Shown piece by piece: positions 34,572 to 43,600 of a stretch of DNA of 64,000 nucleotides. Source of the DNA: Candidatus Multiplicimicrobium inquinatum (GTDB lineage Bacteria > Omnitrophota > Omnitrophia > Omnitrophales > Aquincolibacteriaceae); the NCBI GenBank assembly GCA_002344825.1, contig DDUN01000003.1:12878-76877 (forward strand), given 5' to 3'. Position numbers and translations under genes: made by a program. Every line of letters begins with the position of its first letter. Positions within the stretch are counted from its first letter, which is position 1. The notes below the pieces were generated by a model that did not search any database, was not told the DNA's origin, and worked only from the letters and a program-made list of their open reading frames with translations.

Positions 34572-36794
34572 GTGTTTTTTCATTCAAGGCTATTTTGTTT
34601 TACCAAGAGATGTTTTTTGCTATTTTTAAAGTTTAATTTATTTTTGGGCTTAGCTAAAAAAAAATTAAATCGGGTGTTCCTGTGCCTGATTTTTGTTTTT
34701 TTTCTCTTTATGTTGAGCGGATTGAATGCGTGGGCAGAGCCCTCAGCAAGACAGCCAGCAGAAGATGCTCTAGATGCGGATGCTTCTTTGTCTGCTGATT
34801 TAAATAAATCGGAAGATTCAGGCAATTGGGATAATTGGGATGATGAAAAGCAAGTAACAATTGAGAAGCAAGATGGGGTGGGTTCTCAGCTGTCCGCGGT
34901 TCCTGTGGTGGATTCATCGGGTATCGATAAGGCCATGGAAGAAGCTTTACGCGAAACAATGATTGTTCAGGCCAAGTCTTACTACCCGATGATTCGTTCA
35001 ATGAGTTTAGAGTCAAGTGATTCGAGCGTTTTGTTTGAAATTGCTTATGACGCGGCGTCCGAAAAAGATTTGGTCTCAATAAAACATGAAGTCAATAAAG
35101 AGCAGATGACAGTTCAAATTCAAATTCTTTCCCCGCTTTTGCAGAAGACGGAAGACCTGAGCATGGGGGGTGATGCGCAGTTGATAGAGTCCATTCAACT
35201 TGCTGTGAATGCCGGATTAACTTCAACATTAGGATTGGATGCGAAGATTGCTTTTATTCAAAGAATAAACATGAAGTTGATTCGGCCTGTACAACTTCAT
35301 GTTAAGCAGTATCCCGGATTAATTCGGGTTGAGCTTCGCCCTTATCAGGCTGGAGCTGAGGAAGACAAAAAAGAGTCTGATGAGATTGAGCGCGATGTTC
35401 TTTTTCAGCCCTCCGAGCCTCCTCCTCTTTTGACTACAAACCAGGTTTTTGGGCAAAGTTTTCAGCAAGAGCGGGATTATGAAAATGAAGTTAATTTTGG
35501 AGGAGAGAGAACTTTGATCGATCAATTAGAGTCGCGGCCTGGATTGATTTCAAGATATTCATATACGGACTATAGTCGTGGTGCCTCTAGTGAGGCGGTT
35601 AAACAAGACTCGGATTATCGTTATCCGGCTTTCGGCAGCCTGGATTATTGGAAAAAGCATTTAAGCGGTGTTTTTGTGAATACCACGAAACTGCTTAAGC
35701 AGCGCCGGGGTCAGCATTTTTTTATGAATGAAGAACCTGCTTTCGCGGTTGTTTATGACCGTAAAGGGCCTGCGCATATTCGGTTGGGATATAATTTTCA
35801 AAGGCAGTTTCCTTTCTTTTATCAGAAGTTGGGGCGCCTTGCACCCGCGGATGGAGCAATTCGGCATGATATTCGCGGCGGTATTGTTTATACCACGCAA
35901 AGCCCTTGGACGTTTTCATTTCAGAACCGGCTTGGGATTTTTTCAAGTGAAAATTTAGGTGCTTCTTCTAAGTTTGGAGATCGCTTAAATCAGTATCGTT
36001 ATGAAGCGGGACAAGCGGTTCGCTATAATTTGAAGCGTGGATTTGTGCAGTTAGGAAGCGGCGTGAAAATAGAGGCACAAGAGATTTTTATTCGTGATCG
36101 TAATATTGAGGGGTATTTGTCGCTTTTATGGTTTAGGCAATTATCTCAAAAATGGGCCGCCCGATCGGAGTACAATTACGAGCATAAGTTTTTTCGTGAG
36201 GAAATTCCTGCGATTGATATGAATGTGCATCGAATTCGCATGGGGCTTGAGTATAAGCCTTCTAAGAATGGGTTGTTTAAACCGAATTTGGGACTAGCTT
36301 TTTATGATGGCGAAGCATTTTCCGGTTTAATAGGGGGCTTGGAATATTCTCATCAGCTGGGGCGTCGCGACCGAGTGCGGTTTTCCTATGATACCGATTT
36401 TATTCGGGACGAAGTTTCCCCTTTTGGCAGAGCGTCGCTGAATAATAGACGGTTGACAACTGAGCAAACGGGCAGAATGATTCGTTATCATATTGTTCGC
36501 GCGGCTTATCAGCGTAAACTTTCTAAAAAACTAAATTTTATTTTAGAGGGTTCGTATCGCAGGGAAGATCAGCTTGCGGTTGAGCCCAAAGATAAATATG
36601 GGGAATACCGTTTTTCGACCGCTTTACGACGCAGCGCCCCTAAAAAGTGGGTTATCGAGCTCCGCTATATTTTATCTTATCTGGATGCTTATCGCGTTAG
36701 TACGAACGCGAGCGGAGTAACCAACAAGCTGGATCAGGGAAATACCAATCATCAAGCTTATATCCGGTTGTACCGATACTTTGGTGATGCGTAA
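34572..36794 (+). CDS. Outer-membrane beta-barrel protein, polysaccharide-locus-associated
   Basis: A large protein of unknown family. A hydrophobic segment and signal cleavage site (LSGLNAWAEPS) occur near residues 45 to 55. The true start may therefore lie downstream of GTG 34572, for instance at a TTG just before AKKKLNRVFL. Residues about 55 to 270 are acidic and mixed alpha/beta; from about 330 the sequence alternates polar and aromatic residues in strand-length blocks (GHIRLGYNFQR-like, YEHKFF, GGLEYSHQLGRRDRVRFSY), ending YIRLYRYFGDA. It lies directly before the Wza-like gene, so a role in secretion through the outer membrane is reasonable. Wza usually forms its own pore, which makes this protein noteworthy. 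Confidence 0.6.
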   Translation: MFFHSRLFCFTKRCFLLFLKFNLFLGLAKKKLNRVFLCLIFVFFLFMLSGLNAWAEPSARQPAEDALDADASLSADLNKSEDSGNWDNWDDEKQVTIEKQDGVGSQLSAVPVVDSSGIDKAMEEALRETMIVQAKSYYPMIRSMSLESSDSSVLFEIAYDAASEKDLVSIKHEVNKEQMTVQIQILSPLLQKTEDLSMGGDAQLIESIQLAVNAGLTSTLGLDAKIAFIQRINMKLIRPVQLHVKQYPGLIRVELRPYQAGAEEDKKESDEIERDVLFQPSEPPPLLTTNQVFGQSFQQERDYENEVNFGGERTLIDQLESRPGLISRYSYTDYSRGASSEAVKQDSDYRYPAFGSLDYWKKHLSGVFVNTTKLLKQRRGQHFFMNEEPAFAVVYDRKGPAHIRLGYNFQRQFPFFYQKLGRLAPADGAIRHDIRGGIVYTTQSPWTFSFQNRLGIFSSENLGASSKFGDRLNQYRYEAGQAVRYNLKRGFVQLGSGVKIEAQEIFIRDRNIEGYLSLLWFRQLSQKWAARSEYNYEHKFFREEIPAIDMNVHRIRMGLEYKPSKNGLFKPNLGLAFYDGEAFSGLIGGLEYSHQLGRRDRVRFSYDTDFIRDEVSPFGRASLNNRRLTTEQTGRMIRYHIVRAAYQRKLSKKLNFILEGSYRREDQLAVEPKDKYGEYRFSTALRRSAPKKWVIELRYILSYLDAYRVSTNASGVTNKLDQGNTNHQAYIRLYRYFGDA

Positions 36795-36815
36795 TAATAA
36801 AAAAGGAGATGAGTT

Positions 36816-37424
36816 ATGTTTAAAAAAAGTTTGATTTGGATGCTCTTTGCTTTTGTATTTATGACGCCCGGATGGTGCGCTGAGACAGACCTGACCGCGC
36901 CGCCCTCAGCGTCTACGAACAGTCCAACGGCTCAAAGGATGTTGCGTAGCGGAGATGTATTAAATATCACCGTTTGGCAGCATAAAGACTTGACCACGAC
37001 GGTAATTGTGGATGAAGAAAGCAATGTAGAGTACTTATTTCTGGGAGTTATTTCAGTTAAAAATAAAACCGTGCATGACCTAAAGGAGATTCTTCGCAAG
37101 GGGATCTCGGAGAATTACATTGTTGATCCTAAGATTGATATTACGGTTGATCGCAAGTCGCTTACTTTTTTTATTGCGGGCGAAATTGCAAAGCCCGGAA
37201 CCTATGAGTTTCGTCCTGGAATCACAGTGTTAGAGGCGGTTGCTATGGCGGGTGGATTTACGGACTATGCTTCACGCAAGGTGAAAATTGTGCGCAGGGG
37301 TGATGATGGCGCTGAGAGAGAAATCAAAATTAACACCAAGAAGCTGCTCCGCGCGACAGATCAGCGTGAAGACTCTAGAATTTATGTAGATGATATTCTT
37401 GTTGCCGACCGAGCGTGGCTATAA
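36816..37424 (+). CDS. Polysaccharide export protein, Wza-type (Poly_export and SLBB domains)
   Basis: A 202-residue periplasmic/outer-membrane export protein. After a signal peptide ending GWCA, the Poly_export domain reads LRSGDVLNITVWQHKDLTTT through VDPKIDITVDRK. One SLBB domain follows, FFIAGEIAKPGTYEFRPGITV and AVAMAGGFTDYASRKVKIVR. It lacks the further SLBB domains and C-terminal amphipathic helix of E. coli Wza, and the signal peptide has no proper lipobox (the Cys is preceded by Trp). It resembles the short VpsM/EpsE type. AAGGAG precedes the start. It links to the co-polymerase two genes downstream. Confidence 0.9.
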   Translation: MFKKSLIWMLFAFVFMTPGWCAETDLTAPPSASTNSPTAQRMLRSGDVLNITVWQHKDLTTTVIVDEESNVEYLFLGVISVKNKTVHDLKEILRKGISENYIVDPKIDITVDRKSLTFFIAGEIAKPGTYEFRPGITVLEAVAMAGGFTDYASRKVKIVRRGDDGAEREIKINTKKLLRATDQREDSRIYVDDILVADRAWL

Positions 37425-37449
37425 TTTTTTTAAAAGCATTGTCTGATTG

Positions 37450-39408
37450 ATGAATAAACTAATTTTGAAACATCTTAAGATTTGGGTTTTTCCTCTTTTT
37501 TTTATTACAGCGATCCTTGTGACTTTTGTTCTGTGGGGAGAGAAAAAAATGCGGGCGCCGGCTGGTTTTCACGACATCCGGTTTTTAGAGCAGACTTTTT
37601 CATCCGCTCAAAAAATGGGGGATTTATTTTTTTTATCCAACTATTTTATTCATCGAACCGCGGAGATTTTGGCGCTTTCCAACCGTGATCCGGAAGCTTT
37701 GCTTCTTTATGAGTATATTAACCATGTTTTGAGAACGTCCGATCCTGCGCGGGATATTTCTGATTTGAAGTATGCCGTGGCGGTTTACAAGAAGCAGCTC
37801 CTCATTTCAACTTCACCGTATCTCAAAATCTACATTTCAATTTCTGAGCAGCTTAATTTATTCAAGTCTTTTAACTTGGGGAGAGAACTTCTAACCGGCT
37901 CGGACTTGAGAGTGGAGTTATTAAGAGAGTTGAAAAATGAAGGTCTAATTGAGGAGAGTATGACTCGCCAGCAAAAACTTTTATCGCGGACGGAGTTTTT
38001 TAAGGTTCGATCACTGGTTATGATGAATCTTGCTTTTATGGCCTATGAAGTCAATCCGGCCGAAGCAGCTAAGTGGATTGAACAGGCTAAAAAATCGGAT
38101 CCGCCTACGAGTGTTCAATTTGCGCTGACTTACTTAGAGGGAAGAATTCAAAAGAAAAAGAGCGTTTCTTCTCAGTCAGATTTTAAAAATGAGTTTGAAG
38201 AGCGATTGCTTAAGTCACTAAGACTCGGACTTTTTAACGCGGTAAAAGAAGAATTAAAAAATGAACAAGGGCAAGCTTTCGGGTCTGCCCGTGTCCGGGA
38301 GACTGAAAGCTGGCTGGATATGGATTGGAAATCCGCGGAAAAAGAAAAGCCGCCCTTTTTTTCTGTTTATTTCAAAACCTTGCATGAATTTGGTGATAAT
38401 CCGGTTGAAGCGGCGGATAAGCTGGCGGCTATGGCGGCGGATCGGGATTGGTCTCTTTATAGTTCTTTTTTACGGTATCAGGCTTGGGGAGTGGCCTTTT
38501 TTGACGCGAAAGATTTTAGCCGCGCGGTATTGTTTAAAGATTTTTTAAAAACGTATGACCCTTTTAGCTTGTTCAGCCAGCTGGAGTCCATGGGCGGAAC
38601 TTTTAAATTTGCGTTCAAAGAGTTTAAAGGGGAAGAATTGGCCCGGGTGTGGGAGCATATGCCGCAACTATTTGATAAACAGCGCAGTGAGGAATGGGAG
38701 GGCTTTAAAAGCCGCAAAAAGCGTGTTGCCCAGACGATTGTTTATGAGGGGCAAGTTTATGTGGTGAATTACGATGTTTCGGGATTGGCTCAAAAAGTGC
38801 TTTTGGTGGGCATGAACCAAGTGGCTTCTGAGAGGAAGCCGGTTGTTTCCGAAAAATTAGAATCGGAGAAACTCAGTCTTGTTGATAAGTTTTTTTATGA
38901 ATATATGATTCAGTTTATTCCGGAAGGAGTCAATGCGTTCAAAGATCAAATTGCAAAATTATCGGAGCGCCTAAAAGAGCCTGTTTTTACGCGTTTTTAT
39001 ACCGAGTTTGAGTTTCAAGAGTACATTGTTAGACATATGGAAAAGAGGTTGGGTGGGGTTGCCAAGGGGATTCAGGCCAAGATAGATGAGCAGGGGTTCG
39101 CGCTTTACGCGATTTTCGACTTAAAGCTTTTAACAGCACCTGTGTCCGGCGTTGGAAAGTTAATTACGGAAGATGAGAGCGGGCGATTGATCTTGAAGTT
39201 AGATCATGTTAAAGTCAACGGTATTTATTTGCCCGACTGGATATTGCGGCGAGTGGAAAAAAACTTTAGTTTGACTGCAAATTTGGATTATACAAATAGC
39301 GCAAGCGGGATTGAGATTTTAAATATGGAATATCAGCCTGGCGGCGTTCAAATTAAGTGTCGCAAGTCCTCAATTAACCTTTATGGAAATGCTGCCATGG
39401 CAGCTTAA
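37450..39408 (+). CDS. Uncharacterised membrane-anchored protein between Wza-like and Wzc-like genes
   Basis: About 652 residues; ATG 37450 is preferred over an adjacent TTG. A single N-terminal membrane helix (WVFPLFFITAILVTFVLWGE, residues about 12 to 31) precedes a long helical, TPR-like soluble part (for example ALLLYEYINHVLRT, SLVMMNLAFMAYEVNPAEAA). The last 150 residues look different and beta-rich: LDHVKVNGIYLPDWILRRVE followed by FSLTANLDYTNSASGIEILN. That end faintly resembles lipid-binding DUF2993/LmeA-type proteins, but I do not claim membership. The gene is 25 bases from the Wza-like gene and 3 bases from the Wzc-like gene, so it should act in assembly or export of the polymer. 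Confidence 0.6.
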   Translation: MNKLILKHLKIWVFPLFFITAILVTFVLWGEKKMRAPAGFHDIRFLEQTFSSAQKMGDLFFLSNYFIHRTAEILALSNRDPEALLLYEYINHVLRTSDPARDISDLKYAVAVYKKQLLISTSPYLKIYISISEQLNLFKSFNLGRELLTGSDLRVELLRELKNEGLIEESMTRQQKLLSRTEFFKVRSLVMMNLAFMAYEVNPAEAAKWIEQAKKSDPPTSVQFALTYLEGRIQKKKSVSSQSDFKNEFEERLLKSLRLGLFNAVKEELKNEQGQAFGSARVRETESWLDMDWKSAEKEKPPFFSVYFKTLHEFGDNPVEAADKLAAMAADRDWSLYSSFLRYQAWGVAFFDAKDFSRAVLFKDFLKTYDPFSLFSQLESMGGTFKFAFKEFKGEELARVWEHMPQLFDKQRSEEWEGFKSRKKRVAQTIVYEGQVYVVNYDVSGLAQKVLLVGMNQVASERKPVVSEKLESEKLSLVDKFFYEYMIQFIPEGVNAFKDQIAKLSERLKEPVFTRFYTEFEFQEYIVRHMEKRLGGVAKGIQAKIDEQGFALYAIFDLKLLTAPVSGVGKLITEDESGRLILKLDHVKVNGIYLPDWILRRVEKNFSLTANLDYTNSASGIEILNMEYQPGGVQIKCRKSSINLYGNAAMAA

Positions 39409-39411
39409 AAG

Positions 39412-41457
39412 ATGGTAGCTCAAAGTGAAGAAAATCTGGTAGATCCCCAGCTTGAGGGGGATGATTTAGGGCCGGTTTGGAAGAGGTTTAAAAAACTTCT
39501 TTTACGCTTCTATCCTTTTGTCTTGATTTATGTTTTTTTTGTTGTGGTTGTGACCGTTGTTTGGGCCGAATTTCAAACCCCTCTTTATCAGTCTACCGCG
39601 ACAATTCTCGTTGATCCGACCCGCGTAACCAATAACGCTGAAAAGCAAAGTTTAGAAAACTTGGCTTTACAGGCCACCTTAATATCAAGTCCGGGCATTT
39701 TGAATAAAGTCATCGAAAATTACAACCTTGCCTCAATTTTTCCGTTTAATAAGTCGGCTAGTCCGATGGCTTTGTTGCAAAGCCAAATGACGGTAAAACC
39801 CAACATCAAGAGCAAAACCTTGGATGTGAATTACCTTTTTTTAAGCAGTGAAGAATCCGCCAAAATTGCGAATGCTATCGCGGAAACGTATGTTTTTTCA
39901 AGTGAAGAAAAGAGCCAAGGGACAACGCAAGATTCTTTAGCTTCTCTGCAGTTGAATTTGCTTCAGGAGATGGAAAAACAGGAGAAGGTAAAAAACAAAA
40001 TCGAAGATTTCAGAAAAAAGTATCCTGAAATCGAAGATGAGATAACCGTGAACAAACAGATTGATTACTTTAACGCGGAGTTGACTAAATCGGATGCGGC
40101 CACAATTGAGCTGCGCACTAAGATTCTCGAAATTGAGCAATATAGTAAAGATACGGGAAATATTTTTGATCACCCCTATATTACGGAAAATGAGATCGTT
40201 AAAAGACAGTTGGAACGGATTAGAATCGCTGAAGGGACGTTGGAAGAATTAAAGCATCAGTTTCGAGATATGCATCCGGATGTGGTTGCCGCGCAGGCAC
40301 GCGTCGACAGCTTGAAGAAATCAATGGAGCTGGACCAGGAGAGAATATTTGGACAGCTGAAACTTGAATTGAAAACTTTGGAATCAACTCGCGACAGATT
40401 GAAGGAGCAGTTGGACGCTTTACGGAGAAAGGTGAAAGAGCTTGCCCCTCAAAAAATTCAATTGAGCAACCTTGATTCAGAGGAGAAATCGATTTCAAAC
40501 ACGATCCGTTTGATTCAGGAGCGGATGGCAATGGCGTCGGTTGAGGGCGGACTGAAGCGTCCCGGTGTTGAAATTTTGAATTATGCGAAGCCTAGCGTTG
40601 CCCCCGCGTGGCCCAATAAGCCCAAACTGCTTGTTGCCGCAATGGCGATTGGCTTTATTTCAAGTCTAGGGCTGATTTTTCTTTATTGCTACTTTGATCG
40701 ATCAATGCGGACGCATGATGATGTTGAAAATGTGGCCGGAAAGCTTTTTCTCGGAGATCTCACTTATGCGAAGGTGAAGCCAGGCGAGCTTTATCCCGAG
40801 TTTCCGAATGACAAATCATTTATCTTATTTACGCATGGCTTGCGCTTGATTGCCACCAATATTGAATTTGTGCTTTCAGACCGGCATGAAAAGTCAGTGC
40901 TTTTTACCAGCGCGATTCCGGGCGAAGGAAAAAGCTTTGTCGCTTTTCATGTGGCTCAGTCGATGGCCCGCCAGGGGAAAAAAGTTATTCTGATCGATGC
41001 TGATTTTTGCCAATCATCTCTTCGTGACAAAGTTCCCAAAACCGAGTGTGAAAAGCATTTGTATGAATATCTTTCCGGCACCGCGGAAATGGCGGAGATT
41101 ATTGAGAAGACAGACAATGAATTGATTGATTTTATTCGGTCGGGTGGGCGGTCTTCTTTTAGCGCGCCGCATGCTTTGAAGTCAAACCGAATGCGTGATC
41201 TGCTGGTGGAGCTGAAGCATGTGTATGATTATGTTTTGATCGATACTCCTCCTGTCTTGCCAGTGAATGATACAATGGCAGTAAGTCAACATGTGGATAT
41301 GCGTGTGATTGTGGTGCGGTGGGCAAGCACGAACCGTGATTTGGTGAAAAAGGCTGTAATGAAAATTGCTCCCGGACAGCTTCTGCTTTCCGGAATTGTT
41401 CTCAACCAGGTAAAAGAGATGGCGGATAAAGGTTATCACGTTTATCGGCCTAATTAA
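39412..41457 (+). CDS. Polysaccharide co-polymerase with BY-kinase domain (Wzc-like)
   Basis: A 681-residue PCP-2a protein. The N-terminal Wzz domain includes a first membrane helix (FYPFVLIYVFFVVVVTVVWA, about 35 to 54) and STATILVDPTRV. A long coiled coil follows (about 175 to 370), then the proline-rich region KPSVAPAWPNKPKLL before the second helix. The kinase domain has Walker A SAIPGEGKSFVAFH near residue 500, Walker A' KKVILIDADF and Walker B-like DYVLIDTPPVLPVND. These tyrosine kinases control chain length and export by cyclic autophosphorylation. The C-terminal Tyr cluster is nearly missing; only two Tyr remain (KGYHVYRPN). Confidence 0.92.
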   Translation: MVAQSEENLVDPQLEGDDLGPVWKRFKKLLLRFYPFVLIYVFFVVVVTVVWAEFQTPLYQSTATILVDPTRVTNNAEKQSLENLALQATLISSPGILNKVIENYNLASIFPFNKSASPMALLQSQMTVKPNIKSKTLDVNYLFLSSEESAKIANAIAETYVFSSEEKSQGTTQDSLASLQLNLLQEMEKQEKVKNKIEDFRKKYPEIEDEITVNKQIDYFNAELTKSDAATIELRTKILEIEQYSKDTGNIFDHPYITENEIVKRQLERIRIAEGTLEELKHQFRDMHPDVVAAQARVDSLKKSMELDQERIFGQLKLELKTLESTRDRLKEQLDALRRKVKELAPQKIQLSNLDSEEKSISNTIRLIQERMAMASVEGGLKRPGVEILNYAKPSVAPAWPNKPKLLVAAMAIGFISSLGLIFLYCYFDRSMRTHDDVENVAGKLFLGDLTYAKVKPGELYPEFPNDKSFILFTHGLRLIATNIEFVLSDRHEKSVLFTSAIPGEGKSFVAFHVAQSMARQGKKVILIDADFCQSSLRDKVPKTECEKHLYEYLSGTAEMAEIIEKTDNELIDFIRSGGRSSFSAPHALKSNRMRDLLVELKHVYDYVLIDTPPVLPVNDTMAVSQHVDMRVIVVRWASTNRDLVKKAVMKIAPGQLLLSGIVLNQVKEMADKGYHVYRPN

Positions 41458-41507
41458 TCAAACTTGCTTACCTTGATCTTTGTTTTTGCAAAAAAGAGCC
41501 GTATTGA

Positions 41508-42842
41508 ATGAAGGGTATTTCAAGACGAAGTTTGTTTTTGCTGGTTTCCGACTCTATTTTTTTGTTTGTTTGTTTTCATTTGGCGGCTTATTGGTCTTAT
41601 GGAACTTCTCTTAATTTGATTGTCGCGCGCGAAAATCTCTTTTTTATTTTCTTTGTTTACCTGCTTTGTTTTTATATTTTTGATCTTTATTTTCCGTTCA
41701 AACTGTATAAGCCTGCCCAAACTTTGATTGATGTCGGTTTGGCTTGCGCATGCGCCGCAATTTTTATTTCAGCCGCTTGGTTTTTGAATCGCAGCGGAGT
41801 TGTTTCGCGCCCCTGGTTTTTGATTTTTAATTTGCTCGCGATTCCGAGCGCGGTCATTGTGCGTCTGGTTTACGATGTTTTCTTTCAATCGCGGATTGCG
41901 GATAAAAAAACACTGGTTCTGGGCACAGATATTATGGCGCAGTCAATTGTACGTGTGATTCGTGAGACCCCGCATTCAGGAATTAACTTAGTCGGAGTTG
42001 TTTCGGAAGAGAAAACATTTGAAAAAGATTTGGAGGGAATCCCGGTTCTTGGCTCCGCATCTCAGCTTCTTTCTCTGATTGACTGGCATCATATTCAGCT
42101 GGTTGTTTTAGCCGTAAATGCGCAGTCCCGCATGTCCGAGCCTGATCTCATGATGGCGCTGATGCGGCAAAATGTTCAGGTGACCAGTGCGGTGCATTTA
42201 TTTGAAAAAATGGATGAGGCCATTCCTTTTGATGCCGTGAACGAGCATTTTATTTTATCTTTGATGTCTGAGGCCCGCGGTTTGCGCTACCTGCATACCA
42301 AAAGAATTTTGGATTTAGTGATTGTGAGCGTTCTTTTACTTTTATTTTCTCCCGTGATGCTGCTGGCGTGGCTATTCCTTTTTTTTCAGGGACCAAAGAA
42401 TATTTTCTTTTTTCAGGATCGAATCGGCGTGGGCGGAAGAAAATTTCGATTAATTAAATTTAGAACTATGACTAAGCCGGATGCTTCCGGACGTCAAAAG
42501 GTTACGGGGGTAGGACGGTTATTAAGAAAGTTTAGGGTGGATGAAACTCCCCAGCTTATCAATGTTCTCAAAGGCGATATGAGTTTAATCGGGCCGCGTC
42601 CTGAAATAGAGTACTTTGTTGAACGGTGTCGGAAAAGCATTCCTTATTATGATGCGGTTTTTACCGTGCGTCCGGGAATTACAGGATGGGCGCAGGTTAA
42701 GTTTCTGCATACAACTGAAATGAAGGATTATCCGCGCAAGTTTTGCTATAACCTGTTTTACTTAAAAAACCTGTCTTTTTCTCTCGATTTTTTGATTGTT
42801 CTTAAAACGATCAGGGTTGTTCTTTTGGGGCGCGGCAAGTAA
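41508..42842 (+). CDS. Undecaprenyl-phosphate sugar phosphotransferase (WcaJ-like)
   Basis: A 444-residue polyprenol-phosphate hexose-1-phosphate transferase that starts repeat-unit synthesis. It has four N-terminal helices, a CoA-binding-like domain (LVLGTDIMAQSIVRVIRE, about 135 to 152) and the C-terminal bacterial sugar transferase domain. That domain begins TKRILDLVIVSVLLLLFSPV, then FFQDRIGVGGRKFRLIKFRTM, KFRVDETPQLINVLKGDMSL and IGPRPEIEYF. The Asp-Glu pair in VDETPQL and the PRPE motif are characteristic catalytic elements. It closes the locus, 50 bases after the Wzc-like gene. The first sugar is probably glucose or galactose. Confidence 0.92.
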   Translation: MKGISRRSLFLLVSDSIFLFVCFHLAAYWSYGTSLNLIVARENLFFIFFVYLLCFYIFDLYFPFKLYKPAQTLIDVGLACACAAIFISAAWFLNRSGVVSRPWFLIFNLLAIPSAVIVRLVYDVFFQSRIADKKTLVLGTDIMAQSIVRVIRETPHSGINLVGVVSEEKTFEKDLEGIPVLGSASQLLSLIDWHHIQLVVLAVNAQSRMSEPDLMMALMRQNVQVTSAVHLFEKMDEAIPFDAVNEHFILSLMSEARGLRYLHTKRILDLVIVSVLLLLFSPVMLLAWLFLFFQGPKNIFFFQDRIGVGGRKFRLIKFRTMTKPDASGRQKVTGVGRLLRKFRVDETPQLINVLKGDMSLIGPRPEIEYFVERCRKSIPYYDAVFTVRPGITGWAQVKFLHTTEMKDYPRKFCYNLFYLKNLSFSLDFLIVLKTIRVVLLGRGK

Positions 42843-42857
42843 CGTCGCAGAGGCGCG

Positions 42858-43493
42858 TTAGTCGACCGATTGGTAAGTTTCGCGGGCTTTCACCTGAATA
42901 ATTTTTTTTTCCGGAAAAATGACTGCCGACAATTCTTTTCCATAAACGCAGCCACTGTCGAGACCGATGGAGTTTTCTTTAATACAAAGGCCTTGTCTGG
43001 CCCAATGTCCGTAAATAGCGGGCTTTTTACCTGAGTATTTTTCATACCAGGGCGTTCCATCCTCAAGGTTACGCAAATTACAAATTATTTCCGCTGTTTG
43101 TTTTTCGAGAGAGATATCAGGTTGAATTCCGCCGTGCACCACCAGGCATTCTGGCAAATCTAAGTACAGCGGCCAGGTACTGACCCACTTCATAGAGGAT
43201 TCAAATGCATCGCCAAATTCTTTCAGGGCACGTTTCTGATAGTCTTTGGATAGGCTCTTAAGGTCGCCTGCTTTCCAAGCTTTTAAAAAATGGAGTTCAT
43301 GGTTGCCAAGGACACATTTCAAATTGGGCAGTGATCGGGCAAATTCAATTGTTTTAAATGACTTTGGCCCTTTGCAAATTAAGTCGCCAACGGAAATAAG
43401 CAAATCATCGGGGGAAGGATTGATTTTTTTAATTAAATCTTGCCATTCGTCGAGGCATCCGTGAATATCACCAAAAATAATTGTTTTGCTCAT
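42858..43493 (-). CDS. Calcineurin-like metallophosphoesterase (PrpA/ApaH-like)
   Basis: A 211-residue phosphoesterase, starting at the ATG that gives MSKTIIFGDIHGCLDEW; a longer TTG start adds ten residues without support. Metal-binding motifs appear in order: GDIHG, ISVGDLICKGP, LGNHELHFL, VVHGG and IYGHWA. This is the bacterial serine/threonine phosphatase or diadenosine-polyphosphatase type. The motif GDLICKGP departs from the usual GDLVDRGP, losing the Asp-Arg pair seen in PP1-like enzymes. It is convergent with the WcaJ-like gene, 15 bases apart, and is not obviously part of the polysaccharide locus. Confidence 0.85.
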   Translation of the reverse strand: MSKTIIFGDIHGCLDEWQDLIKKINPSPDDLLISVGDLICKGPKSFKTIEFARSLPNLKCVLGNHELHFLKAWKAGDLKSLSKDYQKRALKEFGDAFESSMKWVSTWPLYLDLPECLVVHGGIQPDISLEKQTAEIICNLRNLEDGTPWYEKYSGKKPAIYGHWARQGLCIKENSIGLDSGCVYGKELSAVIFPEKKIIQVKARETYQSVD

Positions 43494-43600
43494 GAGGGGG
43501 CTTTCGAAATCGCTTTGTTTCAATAGGGGTTCATTCTAAAATACATCTTCAATTTTTTCATTGATTGATTTCTAATTATTTTAAGAGTACTCATACGATT

